From Alicyclobacillus sp. SO9 (GTDB lineage Bacteria > Bacillota > Bacilli > Alicyclobacillales > Alicyclobacillaceae): a DNA stretch of 64,000 nt. A model generated the notes under the pieces. The model did not search any database. It worked only from the letters and a program-made list of their open reading frames with translations, and had not been told where the DNA came from. Below, in pieces: positions 8,842 through 17,520 of this stretch. The stretch spans positions 1,798,001-1,862,000 of the forward strand of contig NZ_CP066339.1 of the NCBI RefSeq assembly GCF_016406125.1, given 5' to 3'. Both the position numbers and the translations under genes were made by a program. Positions within the stretch are counted from its first letter, which is position 1, and each line of letters begins with the position of its first letter.

Positions 8842-9330
8842 ATGAAGACTGATATGTATCATTTTATACTCGGATTATGGCAAAATGCACCACTGATGGC
8901 GGCGTTCACGGCGATCTTACTGGCTCAGATCAGCAAGGTTCCGATTGAATACGCTATGAACCATCGCTGGGACTTACACAAGGTGATTGACGCAGGAGGC
9001 ATGCCCAGTTCACACGCAGCAGGTGTCAGTGCACTGACTATCAGCCTGGCGTACGTAGTGGGTCCAGATTCACCCGTGTTCGCGACAGCCGTGGTGTTTA
9101 CTGCGATTGTTCTTTACGATGCGGGCGGCATTCGCAGGCACGCAGGAGAGCACGCCGTGTTATTAAACAGATTGGCCGTTGAACTGATGGAATCCGACAT
9201 CTCAATGGAAGGTTCTTCGGCAAATGAAGGTGAACGACTGAAGGAAATCCTGGGTCATGAGCCTCAAGAAGTGCTGGTGGGAGCAATCATCGGCGTCATT
9301 ATTGGAGCAGTATTCGGGAAATGGTGGTAA
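8842..9330 (+). CDS. divergent PAP2 family protein (DUF212, YuiD-like)
   Basis: The 162-residue membrane protein has an N-terminal helix around LMAAFTAILLAQISKVPIEY, then DAGGMPSSHAAGVSALTISLAY and VLYDAGGIRRHAGEHAVLLN. These are the two signatures of the divergent PAP2/DUF212 group. Family members resemble acid phosphatases, but their substrate is not known. GGAGGA precedes ATG 8842. A strong terminator follows 10 bases after the stop, so it is transcribed alone. Confidence 0.85.
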   Translation: MKTDMYHFILGLWQNAPLMAAFTAILLAQISKVPIEYAMNHRWDLHKVIDAGGMPSSHAAGVSALTISLAYVVGPDSPVFATAVVFTAIVLYDAGGIRRHAGEHAVLLNRLAVELMESDISMEGSSANEGERLKEILGHEPQEVLVGAIIGVIIGAVFGKWW

Positions 9331-9340
9331 GCGAGGGACC

Positions 9341-9379
9341 AAAAAGGGGCTGGCTGTCCTGGACATTGAGCCCCTTTTT
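9341..9379 (+). terminator. rho-independent terminator
   Basis: AAAAAGGGGCT (9341-9351) pairs with AGCCCCTTTTT (9369-9379). The GC stem, T-run and A-run make it usable in both directions, serving the DUF212 gene and possibly the convergent gene at 9443-9715. Confidence 0.88.
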
Positions 9380-9442
9380 GTGCCGAACATTTGCTGAGTC
9401 ATATGATGTGACATGATGCGTTCTCGTACAGCGTTCAAGCTG

Positions 9443-9715
9443 TTAGTCTGTGTTGGGTTCGATGAGGGATTCCTCACGTCTGATTTTATCGACAAGAGCC
9501 TTGAGAGCCGCTTCGGCTGTACCGAGTTCTTTGGTTCCAAACACCATTACTCGCTCTGTATCACGCGGCACAGCAATGGCGTAAAAAGTCCCGTCTTGAT
9601 TTTCGTGTAGTTCAACATCGAAAGCATAATTGGCGGTTACATATTCAAAGTACTCTTTTCTGCGCAGAAAACACCCGTCTGGCAGTTTTACATTGTGAAA
9701 TGCTGAAGCCTCCAT
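9443..9715 (-). CDS. hypothetical protein, 90 residues
   Basis: I do not recognise a family. The product is a compact alpha/beta-like sequence: MEASAFHNVKLPDGCFLRRK, FDVELHENQDGTFYAIAVPRD, then a predicted helix (TAEAALKALVDKIRREES). It is acidic, soluble and has no signal peptide. AGGAG lies about 10 bases upstream of ATG 9715. It converges on the DUF212 gene with a shared bidirectional terminator between them, which supports it as a real gene. Confidence 0.6.
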   Translation of the reverse strand: MEASAFHNVKLPDGCFLRRKEYFEYVTANYAFDVELHENQDGTFYAIAVPRDTERVMVFGTKELGTAEAALKALVDKIRREESLIEPNTD

Positions 9716-9818
9716 GTGCAGACAACTCCTAGTCCATTAAAATCTCCATACGTTTTCAACGATGCCTTATCCATTGCATTGTCATTGTAACACAGGCTTT
9801 TTTCGCTGGGTGGGGCTG

Positions 9819-9909
9819 TCAGAAGTGAATCGGGTCGGAAGTGGGTCAGGAGAGACTCCGGTCAGAAGTGAGTCGGGCCAGAAGTGAGTAGGTTCAGAAG
9901 TGAATTTGG
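9819..9909 (+). repeat. five 16-bp direct repeats (TCAGAAGTGAGTCGGG-like)
   Basis: Copies start at 9819, 9835, 9862, 9878 and 9894, with an 11-base break between copies two and three. The consensus is TCAGAAGTGAGTCGGG. The array ends about 50 bases before the NUDIX start codon, so it lies in its promoter or leader. No operator family was recognised. Confidence 0.8.
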
Positions 9910-9958
9910 TGAGAGTTGAAACAGACGCTCACTGTTGCAGCTGTGGGAGGAACCAGTC

Positions 9959-10444
9959 GTGAGTTATTGGAAGGAAGTTACGGAAATACACCGCAATCAG
10001 GAGACTGCAAGAAATCCGCAGTCTGTCCTTGTATTTGCATTCACCAAAGCTGGGCAGCTGCTATGGGTCTTGCATCCGATACGAGGCTGGGAAGTCCCAG
10101 GAGGAAAGATTGAGCCGTCTGAGACACCTGTGGAGGCTGTTCAGCGTGAAGTCTGGGAAGAAGCCGGGGCAGAGCTGGAGAATCTTCATTGGATGGCCGA
10201 ATATGAGATTCAGCTGGCGCCGTCAGTCCAGAGTTGTAAGTGGGTATACTTCGCTGATGTCGTAAGTGTTTCATCCCGTCCAAGCACGTCCGAAATCCTG
10301 GACGTCCGGATGGGTCCACCCCTGTCACCGGAAGACATTTTAGCGAACAAAACGTACAGCCCCGTTGTGAAAGATACGGTTTATCGAAGCCTCTGGCCTG
10401 ATGTCCTCCACAAGAGCAGAAGTATTCAAAAAGGCAGCCCGTAA
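9959..10444 (+). CDS. NUDIX hydrolase
   Basis: The 161-residue protein has a perfect NUDIX box: a Gly, five residues, Glu, seven residues, then REVWEEAGA, within GWEVPGGKIEPSETP onward at about residues 44-75. It hydrolyses a nucleoside diphosphate linked to another moiety; the exact substrate cannot be read. The GTG start at 9959 lies eight bases behind GGGAGG; an upstream TTG at 9935 lacks a site. The stop lies inside the left arm of the korAB terminator, so the two convergent genes share that hairpin. Confidence 0.87.
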   Translation: MSYWKEVTEIHRNQETARNPQSVLVFAFTKAGQLLWVLHPIRGWEVPGGKIEPSETPVEAVQREVWEEAGAELENLHWMAEYEIQLAPSVQSCKWVYFADVVSVSSRPSTSEILDVRMGPPLSPEDILANKTYSPVVKDTVYRSLWPDVLHKSRSIQKGSP

Positions 10445-10457
10445 TGAACGGGCTGCC
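10428..10457 (-). terminator. terminator of the korAB operon
   Basis: GGCAGCCCGT and ACGGGCTGCC (10433-10442, 10448-10457) form a 10-bp stem. Read on the minus strand it is followed by TTTTT (10432-10428). It overlaps the NUDIX stop codon. Confidence 0.85.
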
Positions 10458-10472
10458 AGCTCCTGCACAAAA

Positions 10473-11339
10473 TTACGCGAATTGCTTAACCGCTTTGTCA
10501 AACAGTTCACTGTCTAACTGCAGGTTGTGATGCACGATGGGCTCTTTGGTATAGCCAGGAATCTGTTCCTGATAAGAGACGCGAGTCTCATCACGATAAA
10601 TCAACCCTGTGGCAAGACCGTTGGTCTCGATGACTGTTCTCATGGCCAGTGCCCTGTCGGTCGGGTCGTAGTCGCCTCGTTGTTCCAGGTTCACCACATT
10701 CTCACGGTACCAGTCGTAGGTGTTCACCTTGTTGTAGGTGACGCAAGGACTGAAAACATTAATGAGTGAGAAGCCGTCGTACTCAATGCCTTGTTCAATT
10801 AACGATACCAACTGCTTTACGTCGCTGGAAAAACCTTGGGCTAAAAAGCCAATGCCTGCACCAAGGGCTACTTGAGTCGGAATCAAGGCGTTCTCAATGT
10901 TCCCCTTAGGTGTTGTTTTGGCAGTGAAGCCATGTGCACTTGTGGGAGAATGCTGGCCTTTCGTCAGACCGTAAATCTGGTTGTCCATAACAATATAGGT
11001 GATATTGACGTTCCTGCGGACAGCGTGCATGAAATGGTTCAGACCAATGCCAAAGCCGTCTCCGTCACCGCCGGATGCAATGACTGTTGCATCGCGGTTC
11101 GCAAGCTTCACGCCTTGCGCAGTCGGCAAGGAGCGTCCGTGAACGCCGTGAAAACCATAGCTGTTAATGTAACCTGAAATGCGGCCGGAGCAACCGATTC
11201 CTGAAATCACGGCTACTTCGTGCGGCTCTTTTCCCAAATTGGCCAAGGCCCGTTGAATCGACGCCTGGACGGAGAAATCGCCGCAGCCGGGGCACCAGTT
11301 CGGACGCACATCGTTGCGGAAATCTTTTACCGTTGCCAT
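10473..11339 (-). CDS. korB: 2-oxoacid:ferredoxin oxidoreductase, beta subunit
   Basis: The 288-residue thiamine-diphosphate subunit carries RPNWCPGCGDFSVQ at residues 12-25 (Cys pair), GIGCSGRIS, and the ThDP-binding block ASGGDGDGFGIGLNHF with VMDNQIYGLTKGQHSP. It oxidises a 2-oxoacid (probably 2-oxoglutarate or pyruvate) to acyl-CoA with ferredoxin as electron acceptor, together with KorA. It starts two bases after the korA stop, so the pair is a tight operon ended by the terminator at 10428-10457. Substrate is inferred from similarity to two-subunit Bacilli Kor enzymes. Confidence 0.88.
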   Translation of the reverse strand: MATVKDFRNDVRPNWCPGCGDFSVQASIQRALANLGKEPHEVAVISGIGCSGRISGYINSYGFHGVHGRSLPTAQGVKLANRDATVIASGGDGDGFGIGLNHFMHAVRRNVNITYIVMDNQIYGLTKGQHSPTSAHGFTAKTTPKGNIENALIPTQVALGAGIGFLAQGFSSDVKQLVSLIEQGIEYDGFSLINVFSPCVTYNKVNTYDWYRENVVNLEQRGDYDPTDRALAMRTVIETNGLATGLIYRDETRVSYQEQIPGYTKEPIVHHNLQLDSELFDKAVKQFA

Positions 11340-11341
11340 TT

Positions 11342-13078
11342 TTACACCAACCCTTTGCAGTAGTTATAAATGTCCACCGGAAGGAACGCGGTACCATCGT
11401 ATTTTAGCAGGCTTGAGACATCTTCGTGGTGCTTCACATCGAAGAAGGCCATCAGCCGCTTCACCTGAGCAGTTCCGTTGTTTTCGACAACTACGACTTT
11501 CTTTGCGCCCTTCATTGCCTCATTCAACTGTTGTACAGGGAACGGGAGCAAGGCATGAAGTTGTGCATGAGCCACTTTCATACCGTCTTTTCTCATCAAA
11601 CTCATGGACTCTGAAATTGCACCTGTGTTCGCTCCGATACCAATGACCAGAACGTCAGGATTTTCGTCGCCGGTACGCACAACAGAGTTTTCAATTTCCA
11701 CACCCTCAAGTTTGCGCAGCCGCTTATCCATCATCTTTTGCCGATTAGCCGGGTTTTCGAAAGGACGTCCGTTTTCCATGTGTTCAACACCAGTCACATG
11801 GTGAACGCCGCCTTTGGCGCCTGGGAACGCACGCTTGGATACACCTGACTCTGTAATTTCATAACGCTTGAACTCGCCGCTTTGACGTTCGCCTTCGTCG
11901 TTGAAGTCTGACTCTGTCGCAATGAGTCCTCGGTCTATTGTAATATCCTCAAGTTTCAGGACATCTGTCGTCTGTTTACTAAGAGACAACTGCAGGTCTG
12001 TCATGACGATAACGGGGCACTGGTATTTTTCAGCCAGGTTGAAGGCTTCTCCCACAGAGGTATAACATTCTTCCGGAGTAGATGGTGTGAGCACAATTTT
12101 TGGAATCTCACCATGTGTCCCAAAGAGGGCTGCGAGGAAGTCTGACTGTTCCTGCTTTGTCGGAAGGCCTGTGGAAGGTCCGCCGCGCTGCGTGTCGATA
12201 ATGACGACAGGGGTTTCAGTCATACCGGAGAGGCCGATGGCTTCCATCATCAGTGCGAGTCCTGGGCCGGATGTACAGGTGAATGCCCTGGCACCGCCGT
12301 AGGCTGCACCAATCGTCATTGTCATAGCGGCAATTTCGTCTTCCGTTTGTACAACCACACCGCCGACTTCAGGGAATTTCTTAATCAAGTACTCCATGAC
12401 ATCAGATGCCGGTGTGATGGGGTATGCAGGCATAACACGAGCGCCAGCTGCCAGCGCGCCCAATCCCAGAGCATCATTTCCCGTCATGAACAACCGGGGT
12501 GTGCCGTCAATTGGTTTGAGTGCAAATTCAGGGTCTGCTCCACCGAGTTCTGCCATGTAGTCGAAACCACGTTGAATGGCTTCCATGTTTTGATCGACAA
12601 CTTTTTGTCCTTTTCTAAGGAACCGTTCTTCAACGACAGGTCTGAAGATATCGGTGCCAAGGCCAAGGACGCAAGCTGAAGCGCCGAGGGAAACCATATT
12701 TTTCATAATTGCGGACCCGCAATCTTCGGCAATCTTTGTCAAGGGCACTACGAACAATCGAGCGTGTTCCGGTGCAACGGGTTTGAATTTCTCGTCGGCA
12801 ATGATGATTCCGCCTTCACGTACGTCGTCGCCGTTTAAGTCGATTGTCTCCTGATCGAATGCGAGCAGGACATCGGTATAGTCAGCAATGGCTCTGTGCT
12901 GATCAACACTGACGCGAACCTTGTCATTTGAATGTCCGCCTTTGATACGGGAGGAAAAGTGACGGAAAGAATACACATAGTAACCCTTTCGGTTCAAAGC
13001 AACCGCGAAGGTTTCACCTGTACTTTCAACGCCTTCTCCTTGCTGCCCGCCAACTTTCCATGAAAGTTGATCCAACAT
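11342..13078 (-). CDS. korA: 2-oxoacid:ferredoxin oxidoreductase, fused gamma-alpha subunit
   Basis: The 578-residue protein has an N-terminal gamma domain (residues about 1-185: LSWKVGGQQGEGVESTGETFA, RIKGGHSNDKVRVS) fused to the alpha pyrimidine-binding domain (GNDALGLGALAAGARVMPAYPITPASDVMEYL, then VVQTEDEIAAMTMTIGAAYGGARAFTCTSG). A C-terminal domain follows with VLVIGIGANTGAISESM. The ATG at 13078 is preceded by GGAG within a GAGGAGTGGAG stretch; the open frame runs 29 codons further upstream without homology. It pairs with KorB. In aerobic Bacilli this enzyme can supply reduced ferredoxin or replace 2-oxoglutarate dehydrogenase. Confidence 0.9.
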   Translation of the reverse strand: MLDQLSWKVGGQQGEGVESTGETFAVALNRKGYYVYSFRHFSSRIKGGHSNDKVRVSVDQHRAIADYTDVLLAFDQETIDLNGDDVREGGIIIADEKFKPVAPEHARLFVVPLTKIAEDCGSAIMKNMVSLGASACVLGLGTDIFRPVVEERFLRKGQKVVDQNMEAIQRGFDYMAELGGADPEFALKPIDGTPRLFMTGNDALGLGALAAGARVMPAYPITPASDVMEYLIKKFPEVGGVVVQTEDEIAAMTMTIGAAYGGARAFTCTSGPGLALMMEAIGLSGMTETPVVIIDTQRGGPSTGLPTKQEQSDFLAALFGTHGEIPKIVLTPSTPEECYTSVGEAFNLAEKYQCPVIVMTDLQLSLSKQTTDVLKLEDITIDRGLIATESDFNDEGERQSGEFKRYEITESGVSKRAFPGAKGGVHHVTGVEHMENGRPFENPANRQKMMDKRLRKLEGVEIENSVVRTGDENPDVLVIGIGANTGAISESMSLMRKDGMKVAHAQLHALLPFPVQQLNEAMKGAKKVVVVENNGTAQVKRLMAFFDVKHHEDVSSLLKYDGTAFLPVDIYNYCKGLV

Positions 13079-13322
13079 TGATTCTCCACTCCTCTGCAGA
13101 ACTCTTGTGGTAAATAGCGCCTGCCAATATTTCTTGCACACAACGTATTCTATTACAATGTACACGTTTCAACAAAGAAAAAGCGATTCAATTTTGGCAA
13201 TACCACAATCGCGCCCTGATATGATAAATTAATAGCTACCTGTAAGTTAGCGCATCAGAACGGGCATTCTTGCTAATGCGCAGGATGAATACTGAACTAA
13301 ATGTAAGAAAGGCGATGCACAC

Positions 13323-13760
13323 ATGTTTGTCACAAATAGTATAAAGTCAGAGATTCAAAGTACGCTCAATATCATGCTTTCCCATGCAAGTATTTTGTAC
13401 GAGTTGTCGAATCGACCAGCGGGGTGGTCTGATGACACACTCCTCCAATTGGCCGCAGAGAGAGCCTTTCATGTGGCGGTTGAATGTGCAACGGATGTTG
13501 GAAACGACATCATTGACGCTTTAGTGATGCGCGATGCCGGCGGCTACGGTGACATTATTAAGGTATTGGCCGAAGAAGGCGTAGTTCAACAGGACTGGAT
13601 TCGCCAGTTCGCACCAGCCATCGATTTTCGTCAGCGTCTTGTGCGGGATTACAAAACAGTCAGCGCAGGCGACGTCGAAGACAATGTCGCGGCCTGTGCA
13701 GCACTGTTTGCTCCATACGCTGAAGCCATAAGGTCGTATCTGCAGTTGGACAACCCTTAA
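13323..13760 (+). CDS. DUF86/HepT-like protein (YutE type)
   Basis: The 145-residue helical protein has LLQLAAERAFHVAVECATDVGNDIIDALVMRDAGGYGDIIKVL and FRQRLVRDYKTVSAGDVEDN, matching Bacillus YutE and the HepT fold. Active HepT ribonucleases carry an R-x4-H-x-Y motif; here the site reads RQRLVRDY with Arg in place of His, so RNase activity by that mechanism is unlikely. No MntA-type nucleotidyltransferase partner is adjacent. It is divergent from korA. ATG 13323 has GAAAGG about 10 bases upstream. Confidence 0.78.
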   Translation: MFVTNSIKSEIQSTLNIMLSHASILYELSNRPAGWSDDTLLQLAAERAFHVAVECATDVGNDIIDALVMRDAGGYGDIIKVLAEEGVVQQDWIRQFAPAIDFRQRLVRDYKTVSAGDVEDNVAACAALFAPYAEAIRSYLQLDNP

Positions 13761-13804
13761 TTGTCGTACACATGATTGTCGTACACATGATTGTTGTGCA
13801 CATG
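13760..13804 (+). repeat. three tandem 15-bp units
   Basis: ATTGTCGTACACATG is repeated exactly at 13760 and 13775, with a variant ATTGTTGTGCACATG at 13790. The array fills the gap between the DUF86 gene and the convergent 3D-domain gene. Confidence 0.8.
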
Positions 13805-13812
13805 GAAAACCG

Positions 13813-14334
13813 TCAGTCGTACAAAAAGACACTTATGTGCCGCCGCACCCCAAACTGAATGGCTTGTCCCTGAGATGCCAGCAGGACGTCGATATGCCGT
13901 CCCTTGACGGCACCGCCGGAGTCCTCTGCAACCCGCCAGCCAATGCCGCGGATGTAGAGCAGGCTGCCAATCGGAATGACACCGGGGTCAACGGCAACCG
14001 TTCGCCCAACGCGAGCATGCGTTCCACTGGCGGTGATGCCAAACCCTTTGCTCCCGGGAGCCTTACCCGTTGAGCGCCTGTCCAGCGAGTATGCGGTTAG
14101 TGTGAAATTATCCAGTGATGTGTGTTGAACGCGATCGACCGGCTGGTTTTGGATTTGCGCGAAGGCGCCGATGGCTTTGTTTGTGACACTCAACCAATGA
14201 CTGCGCGGCGGAAAGTACTTGATATTGTCAGAATTAGCATAAACAACAGAACTGCTAGTAAATAAGCCAAAAAGTTGGGCGGCGAGAAACAGAGACAAAC
14301 ATTTTCCATAGAAAAAGCCTGTAGTTTCCTTCAT
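13813..14334 (-). CDS. secreted 3D-domain protein (MltA/RpfB-like barrel)
   Basis: The protein of about 173 residues has an N-terminal signal peptide (hydrophobic CLSLFLAAQLFGLFTSSSVVYA, cut after YA). A 3D domain ends it: FTLTAYSLDRRSTGK, ITASGTHARVGRTVAVDPGVIPIGSLLYI, then DSGGAVKGRHIDVLL with the three Asp residues that name the domain. Related domains occur in cell-wall lytic enzymes, so a peptidoglycan-linked role outside the cell is likely. The start is uncertain: ATG 14334 gives a normal signal peptide, while a GTG at 14361 adds nine residues; neither has a good ribosome site. Confidence 0.78.
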   Translation of the reverse strand: MKETTGFFYGKCLSLFLAAQLFGLFTSSSVVYANSDNIKYFPPRSHWLSVTNKAIGAFAQIQNQPVDRVQHTSLDNFTLTAYSLDRRSTGKAPGSKGFGITASGTHARVGRTVAVDPGVIPIGSLLYIRGIGWRVAEDSGGAVKGRHIDVLLASQGQAIQFGVRRHISVFLYD

Positions 14335-14611
14335 AATAAGGTATGTTTCCACGCAAACCACAGTTTATGCAGGGAACTTCTGCGAACCGTGAATCACTCA
14401 AAAATTTGCTTAAAAATTCGGGTTTAACATAAACTCTGATGTAGATTCGCTTCACTACGCAACTGCTTTCTTGCTGGAGTAGGTGAGAATGTGCACACTA
14501 CCTCTCACAGAATACTAAGGCAAGTCTGAATACAGTGCGTTAAGGGCTCCTCGTTTCATTTAAGAGGAGGATAGAAAAAGCTTTCGGAAACCATACTGAG
14601 AGGTGACAAAT

Positions 14612-15586
14612 TTGCCGAACTTGCTTGACGTGAAAGACCTGCGGATTCAGTTTCGCATTGATGAGGAATACTACAGTGCTGTACAGGGTGTGGATTTTAG
14701 TATTAAAGAAGGAGAAACCCTGGGTCTTGTAGGGGAATCCGGTTGTGGAAAAAGTGTGACATCCATGTCGATTATGCGTCTTCTGCAACCACCCGCGAAA
14801 ATTTCTGGAACCATTCAGTTTCGGGGAAAAGACCTGCTGAAAGCAACAGAGTCGCAAATGCAGGATATTCGTGGAAATGAAATCAGCATGATTTTTCAGG
14901 AACCTATGACTTCGTTGAATCCGGTGCATAAAATTGGCGGGCAAATCGGTGAGAGCCTGATGCTGCACAAGGGGATGTCGAAGAGACAAGCCCGCAGTGA
15001 AGCCATTCGACTGTTGAAGCAGGTGGGTATTCCGCGGCCGGAGCAGATTGTTGATGAGTATCCGCACCAGTTGTCCGGCGGGATGCGCCAGCGCGTGATG
15101 ATTGCCATTGCGATGGCCTGTAACCCGGCGCTGCTGATTGCAGACGAGCCCACCACTGCCTTGGATGTGACCATTCAGGCGCAGATTCTCGACCTGATGC
15201 GGGATTTGGCGAAAGAGCGGAACATGGCTACCTTGTTGATTACCCATGACCTGGGCGTCGTGGCAGAAATGTGCGATCGCGTTGCCGTCATGTACGCCGG
15301 CCGCATCGTGGAACAGGGACCGGTCCGCAAAATTTTTAACAATCCGCAGCACCCCTATACCGTTGGTCTGATGCATTCGATTCCGAAGATTGTCGGTTCC
15401 AAGGACCGGCTCAGCCCCATTGAAGGGAATGTGCCGTCTCTGCGAAATATGCCAAAAGGCTGTCGGTTTGCACCCCGTTGTCCGCATGCCATGGAGGTCT
15501 GTCATCAGGACCCTCCGTTTTACGAGGTTGAAGAAGCACATAGATCCCGCTGTTGGCTTCATGCGGAGTTGGAGGAGGCAAAGTGA
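14612..15586 (+). CDS. peptide/nickel ABC transporter ATP-binding protein (DppD/OppD type)
   Basis: The 324-residue ATPase has Walker A GESGCGKS, the ABC signature [12 protein letters not shown], Walker [13 protein letters not shown], and the C-terminal Cys motif of peptide importers ([15 protein letters not shown]) that can bind an Fe-S or metal. The TTG start at 14612 lies eight bases behind GAGAGG, whereas the GTG at 14603 overlaps that site. It overlaps the next gene by one base (TGATG). It is the first gene of the importer operon DFCB, with the binding protein downstream. Confidence 0.88.
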   Translation: MPNLLDVKDLRIQFRIDEEYYSAVQGVDFSIKEGETLGLVGESGCGKSVTSMSIMRLLQPPAKISGTIQFRGKDLLKATESQMQDIRGNEISMIFQEPMTSLNPVHKIGGQIGESLMLHKGMSKRQARSEAIRLLKQVGIPRPEQIVDEYPHQLSGGMRQRVMIAIAMACNPALLIADEPTTALDVTIQAQILDLMRDLAKERNMATLLITHDLGVVAEMCDRVAVMYAGRIVEQGPVRKIFNNPQHPYTVGLMHSIPKIVGSKDRLSPIEGNVPSLRNMPKGCRFAPRCPHAMEVCHQDPPFYEVEEAHRSRCWLHAELEEAK

Positions 15587-16557
15587 TGGCAGAGCAACTG
15601 TTGCAGGTTCAGGATTTACGAAAATACTTTCCAATTAAAAAGGGTGTTTTGCAGCGCACGGTGGGTAATGTCAAAGCGGTAGATGGAATTTCCTTTGAAG
15701 TTCAAAAAGGGCAGACCCTGGGTGTGGTTGGTGAATCCGGCTGCGGCAAGTCCACCATGGGCCGCAGCATCCTCAGGCTGCTTGAACCGACCAGCGGCGT
15801 TGTGTCTTTTGAAGGCCAAAACGTAGTGAACATGTCGAAGAGTAAAATGCAGGCCATGCGCCGGGAAATGCAGATTGTGTTCCAGGACCCGTACGCATCG
15901 CTGAACCCGCGTTTCTCAGTGGCACAGACGCTGATGGAACCCATGGTGATTCACGGGCTGCATACACCCAAGCAACGGATGGAGCGTGTTCGCTCCTTGC
16001 TTGAACGCGTCGGGTTGGACGCCGAATATGCATCCCGCTATCCGCACGAGTTTTCCGGCGGTCAGCGGCAGCGGATTGGTATCGCTCGTGCGCTGGCGCT
16101 GAATCCAAAGCTGATTATTCTGGATGAGCCGGTTGCGGCACTGGATGTTTCCGTACAGTCGCAGGTCTTGAACCTGCTGGAAGACCTGCAGGATGAGTTC
16201 AATCTGACTTATATTTTTGTAGCTCATGATTTAAGTGTGGTTCGTCATATTTCCGATCGCGTTCTTGTCATGTACCTGGGCAAAATGGCCGAGCTGGCTG
16301 ATTCAGAGGACCTGTTCTCAGAGCCCCTGCATCCGTATACCAGAGCACTCATGTCTGCGGTACCCGTGCCTGACCCAGATGCGAAACGCGAACGGATTAT
16401 TCTCCAAGGGGACTTGCCAAGTCCGGCGAACCCGCCCAGTGGCTGCCCGTTTCACACGCGCTGTCCGGCGGCTATGGACATCTGCACAAAACAAGTGCCG
16501 GAGTGGAAAGAAGTCAAGAAAAATCACATGGTGGCGTGCCACCTGTATAACGAATAG
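15586..16557 (+). CDS. peptide ABC transporter ATP-binding protein (DppF/OppF type)
   Basis: The 323-residue protein has Walker [10 protein letters not shown], signature [15 protein letters not shown], Walker [13 protein letters not shown], and the C-terminal zinc/Fe-S-like Cys motif [23 protein letters not shown] precedes the ATG, which shares its A with the stop of the previous gene, so the two ATPases are translationally coupled. It forms a heterodimeric motor with the preceding ATPase to drive uptake of peptides or a related ligand. Confidence 0.88.
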   Translation: MAEQLLQVQDLRKYFPIKKGVLQRTVGNVKAVDGISFEVQKGQTLGVVGESGCGKSTMGRSILRLLEPTSGVVSFEGQNVVNMSKSKMQAMRREMQIVFQDPYASLNPRFSVAQTLMEPMVIHGLHTPKQRMERVRSLLERVGLDAEYASRYPHEFSGGQRQRIGIARALALNPKLIILDEPVAALDVSVQSQVLNLLEDLQDEFNLTYIFVAHDLSVVRHISDRVLVMYLGKMAELADSEDLFSEPLHPYTRALMSAVPVPDPDAKRERIILQGDLPSPANPPSGCPFHTRCPAAMDICTKQVPEWKEVKKNHMVACHLYNE

Positions 16558-16583
16558 CTGCCGGTTTGTAGGAGGGAACAGAG

Positions 16584-17498
16584 ATGTCAGCAGTAGAACA
16601 GAGTGCAGGCACGATTTCAAACAGACTGACACAAAAGGCTTTTGGACAAAGGCTCTGGAAATCGATGAAGGACTTTCCTATGGTTTATGTCGGCGGTGGA
16701 ATTATTGTCATACTGGTTCTCGTAGCTCTGCTCGCCCCGCTTCTGGAAACACATGATCCGAACCGTCAGTACACCAATATTGGGCTAACCATGCAGGGGT
16801 TGCCCGTAGCACCAAGCGGGCACTTCTGGTGGGGAACAGACAGCATGGGCAGAGACGTGTATTCCCGGGTGATTGCCGGCTCCAGGGTATCATTAATTGT
16901 CGGCGTTGCTTCAACCCTCATTAGCCTGGTCATCGGTACTCTGGTAGGACTGATGTCCGGCTTTTTCGGCGGTTGGGTGGACATGGTGTTAATGCGGCTC
17001 ACCGACATTATTCTGGCGTTTCCGTTTTTGCTCTTTGCTTTGGCGCTTATCGCCGTTATGGGACCCAGTCTTTGGACCGTGTTGTTCGCACTTGGGGTGA
17101 CGGCGTGGGGCGTCATGGCCAGGCTGGTTCGCGGTATGGTTTTGCAACTCAAGGAGTATGAATACGTTCAAGCAGAACGAGCCCTTGGTGCCTCCAAGTG
17201 GCGGATTATGATTCGAGTCATTTTACCCAACACATTTGGCCCGGTGATTGTCTTTTCAACGCTGCAGGTCGGTTTGAACATGCTGGCTTCAGCAGGCCTG
17301 AGCTACCTTGGCATTGGCATTCAGCCGCCTCAAGCCAGTTGGGGGAATATGATTGAGAACGGTATTCAAACCTATCAATTCGCTCCCTGGACGCTGTGGG
17401 CGCCTGGTCTCGCGCTGTTGATTGCCGTTCTGGCATTTAACATGTTGGGAGACGGGCTCAACGACCTCATGAATCCGCAAAACAGCAATCACGGCTAA
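16584..17498 (+). CDS. peptide ABC transporter permease (DppC/OppC type)
   Basis: The 304-residue permease has six predicted helices. The N-terminal OppC-type region includes LLAPLLETHDPN and GTDSMGRDVYSRVIAGSRVSLIVG. The EAA loop EYVQAERALGASKWRIMIRVILPN contacts the ATPases. GGAGGG precedes ATG 16584. It is the third gene of the operon. In most operons of this kind the B permease comes before C; here C precedes B. Confidence 0.88.
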   Translation: MSAVEQSAGTISNRLTQKAFGQRLWKSMKDFPMVYVGGGIIVILVLVALLAPLLETHDPNRQYTNIGLTMQGLPVAPSGHFWWGTDSMGRDVYSRVIAGSRVSLIVGVASTLISLVIGTLVGLMSGFFGGWVDMVLMRLTDIILAFPFLLFALALIAVMGPSLWTVLFALGVTAWGVMARLVRGMVLQLKEYEYVQAERALGASKWRIMIRVILPNTFGPVIVFSTLQVGLNMLASAGLSYLGIGIQPPQASWGNMIENGIQTYQFAPWTLWAPGLALLIAVLAFNMLGDGLNDLMNPQNSNHG

Positions 17499-17520
17499 TC
17501 CAAGGAGGGAGTGAAGAGAT

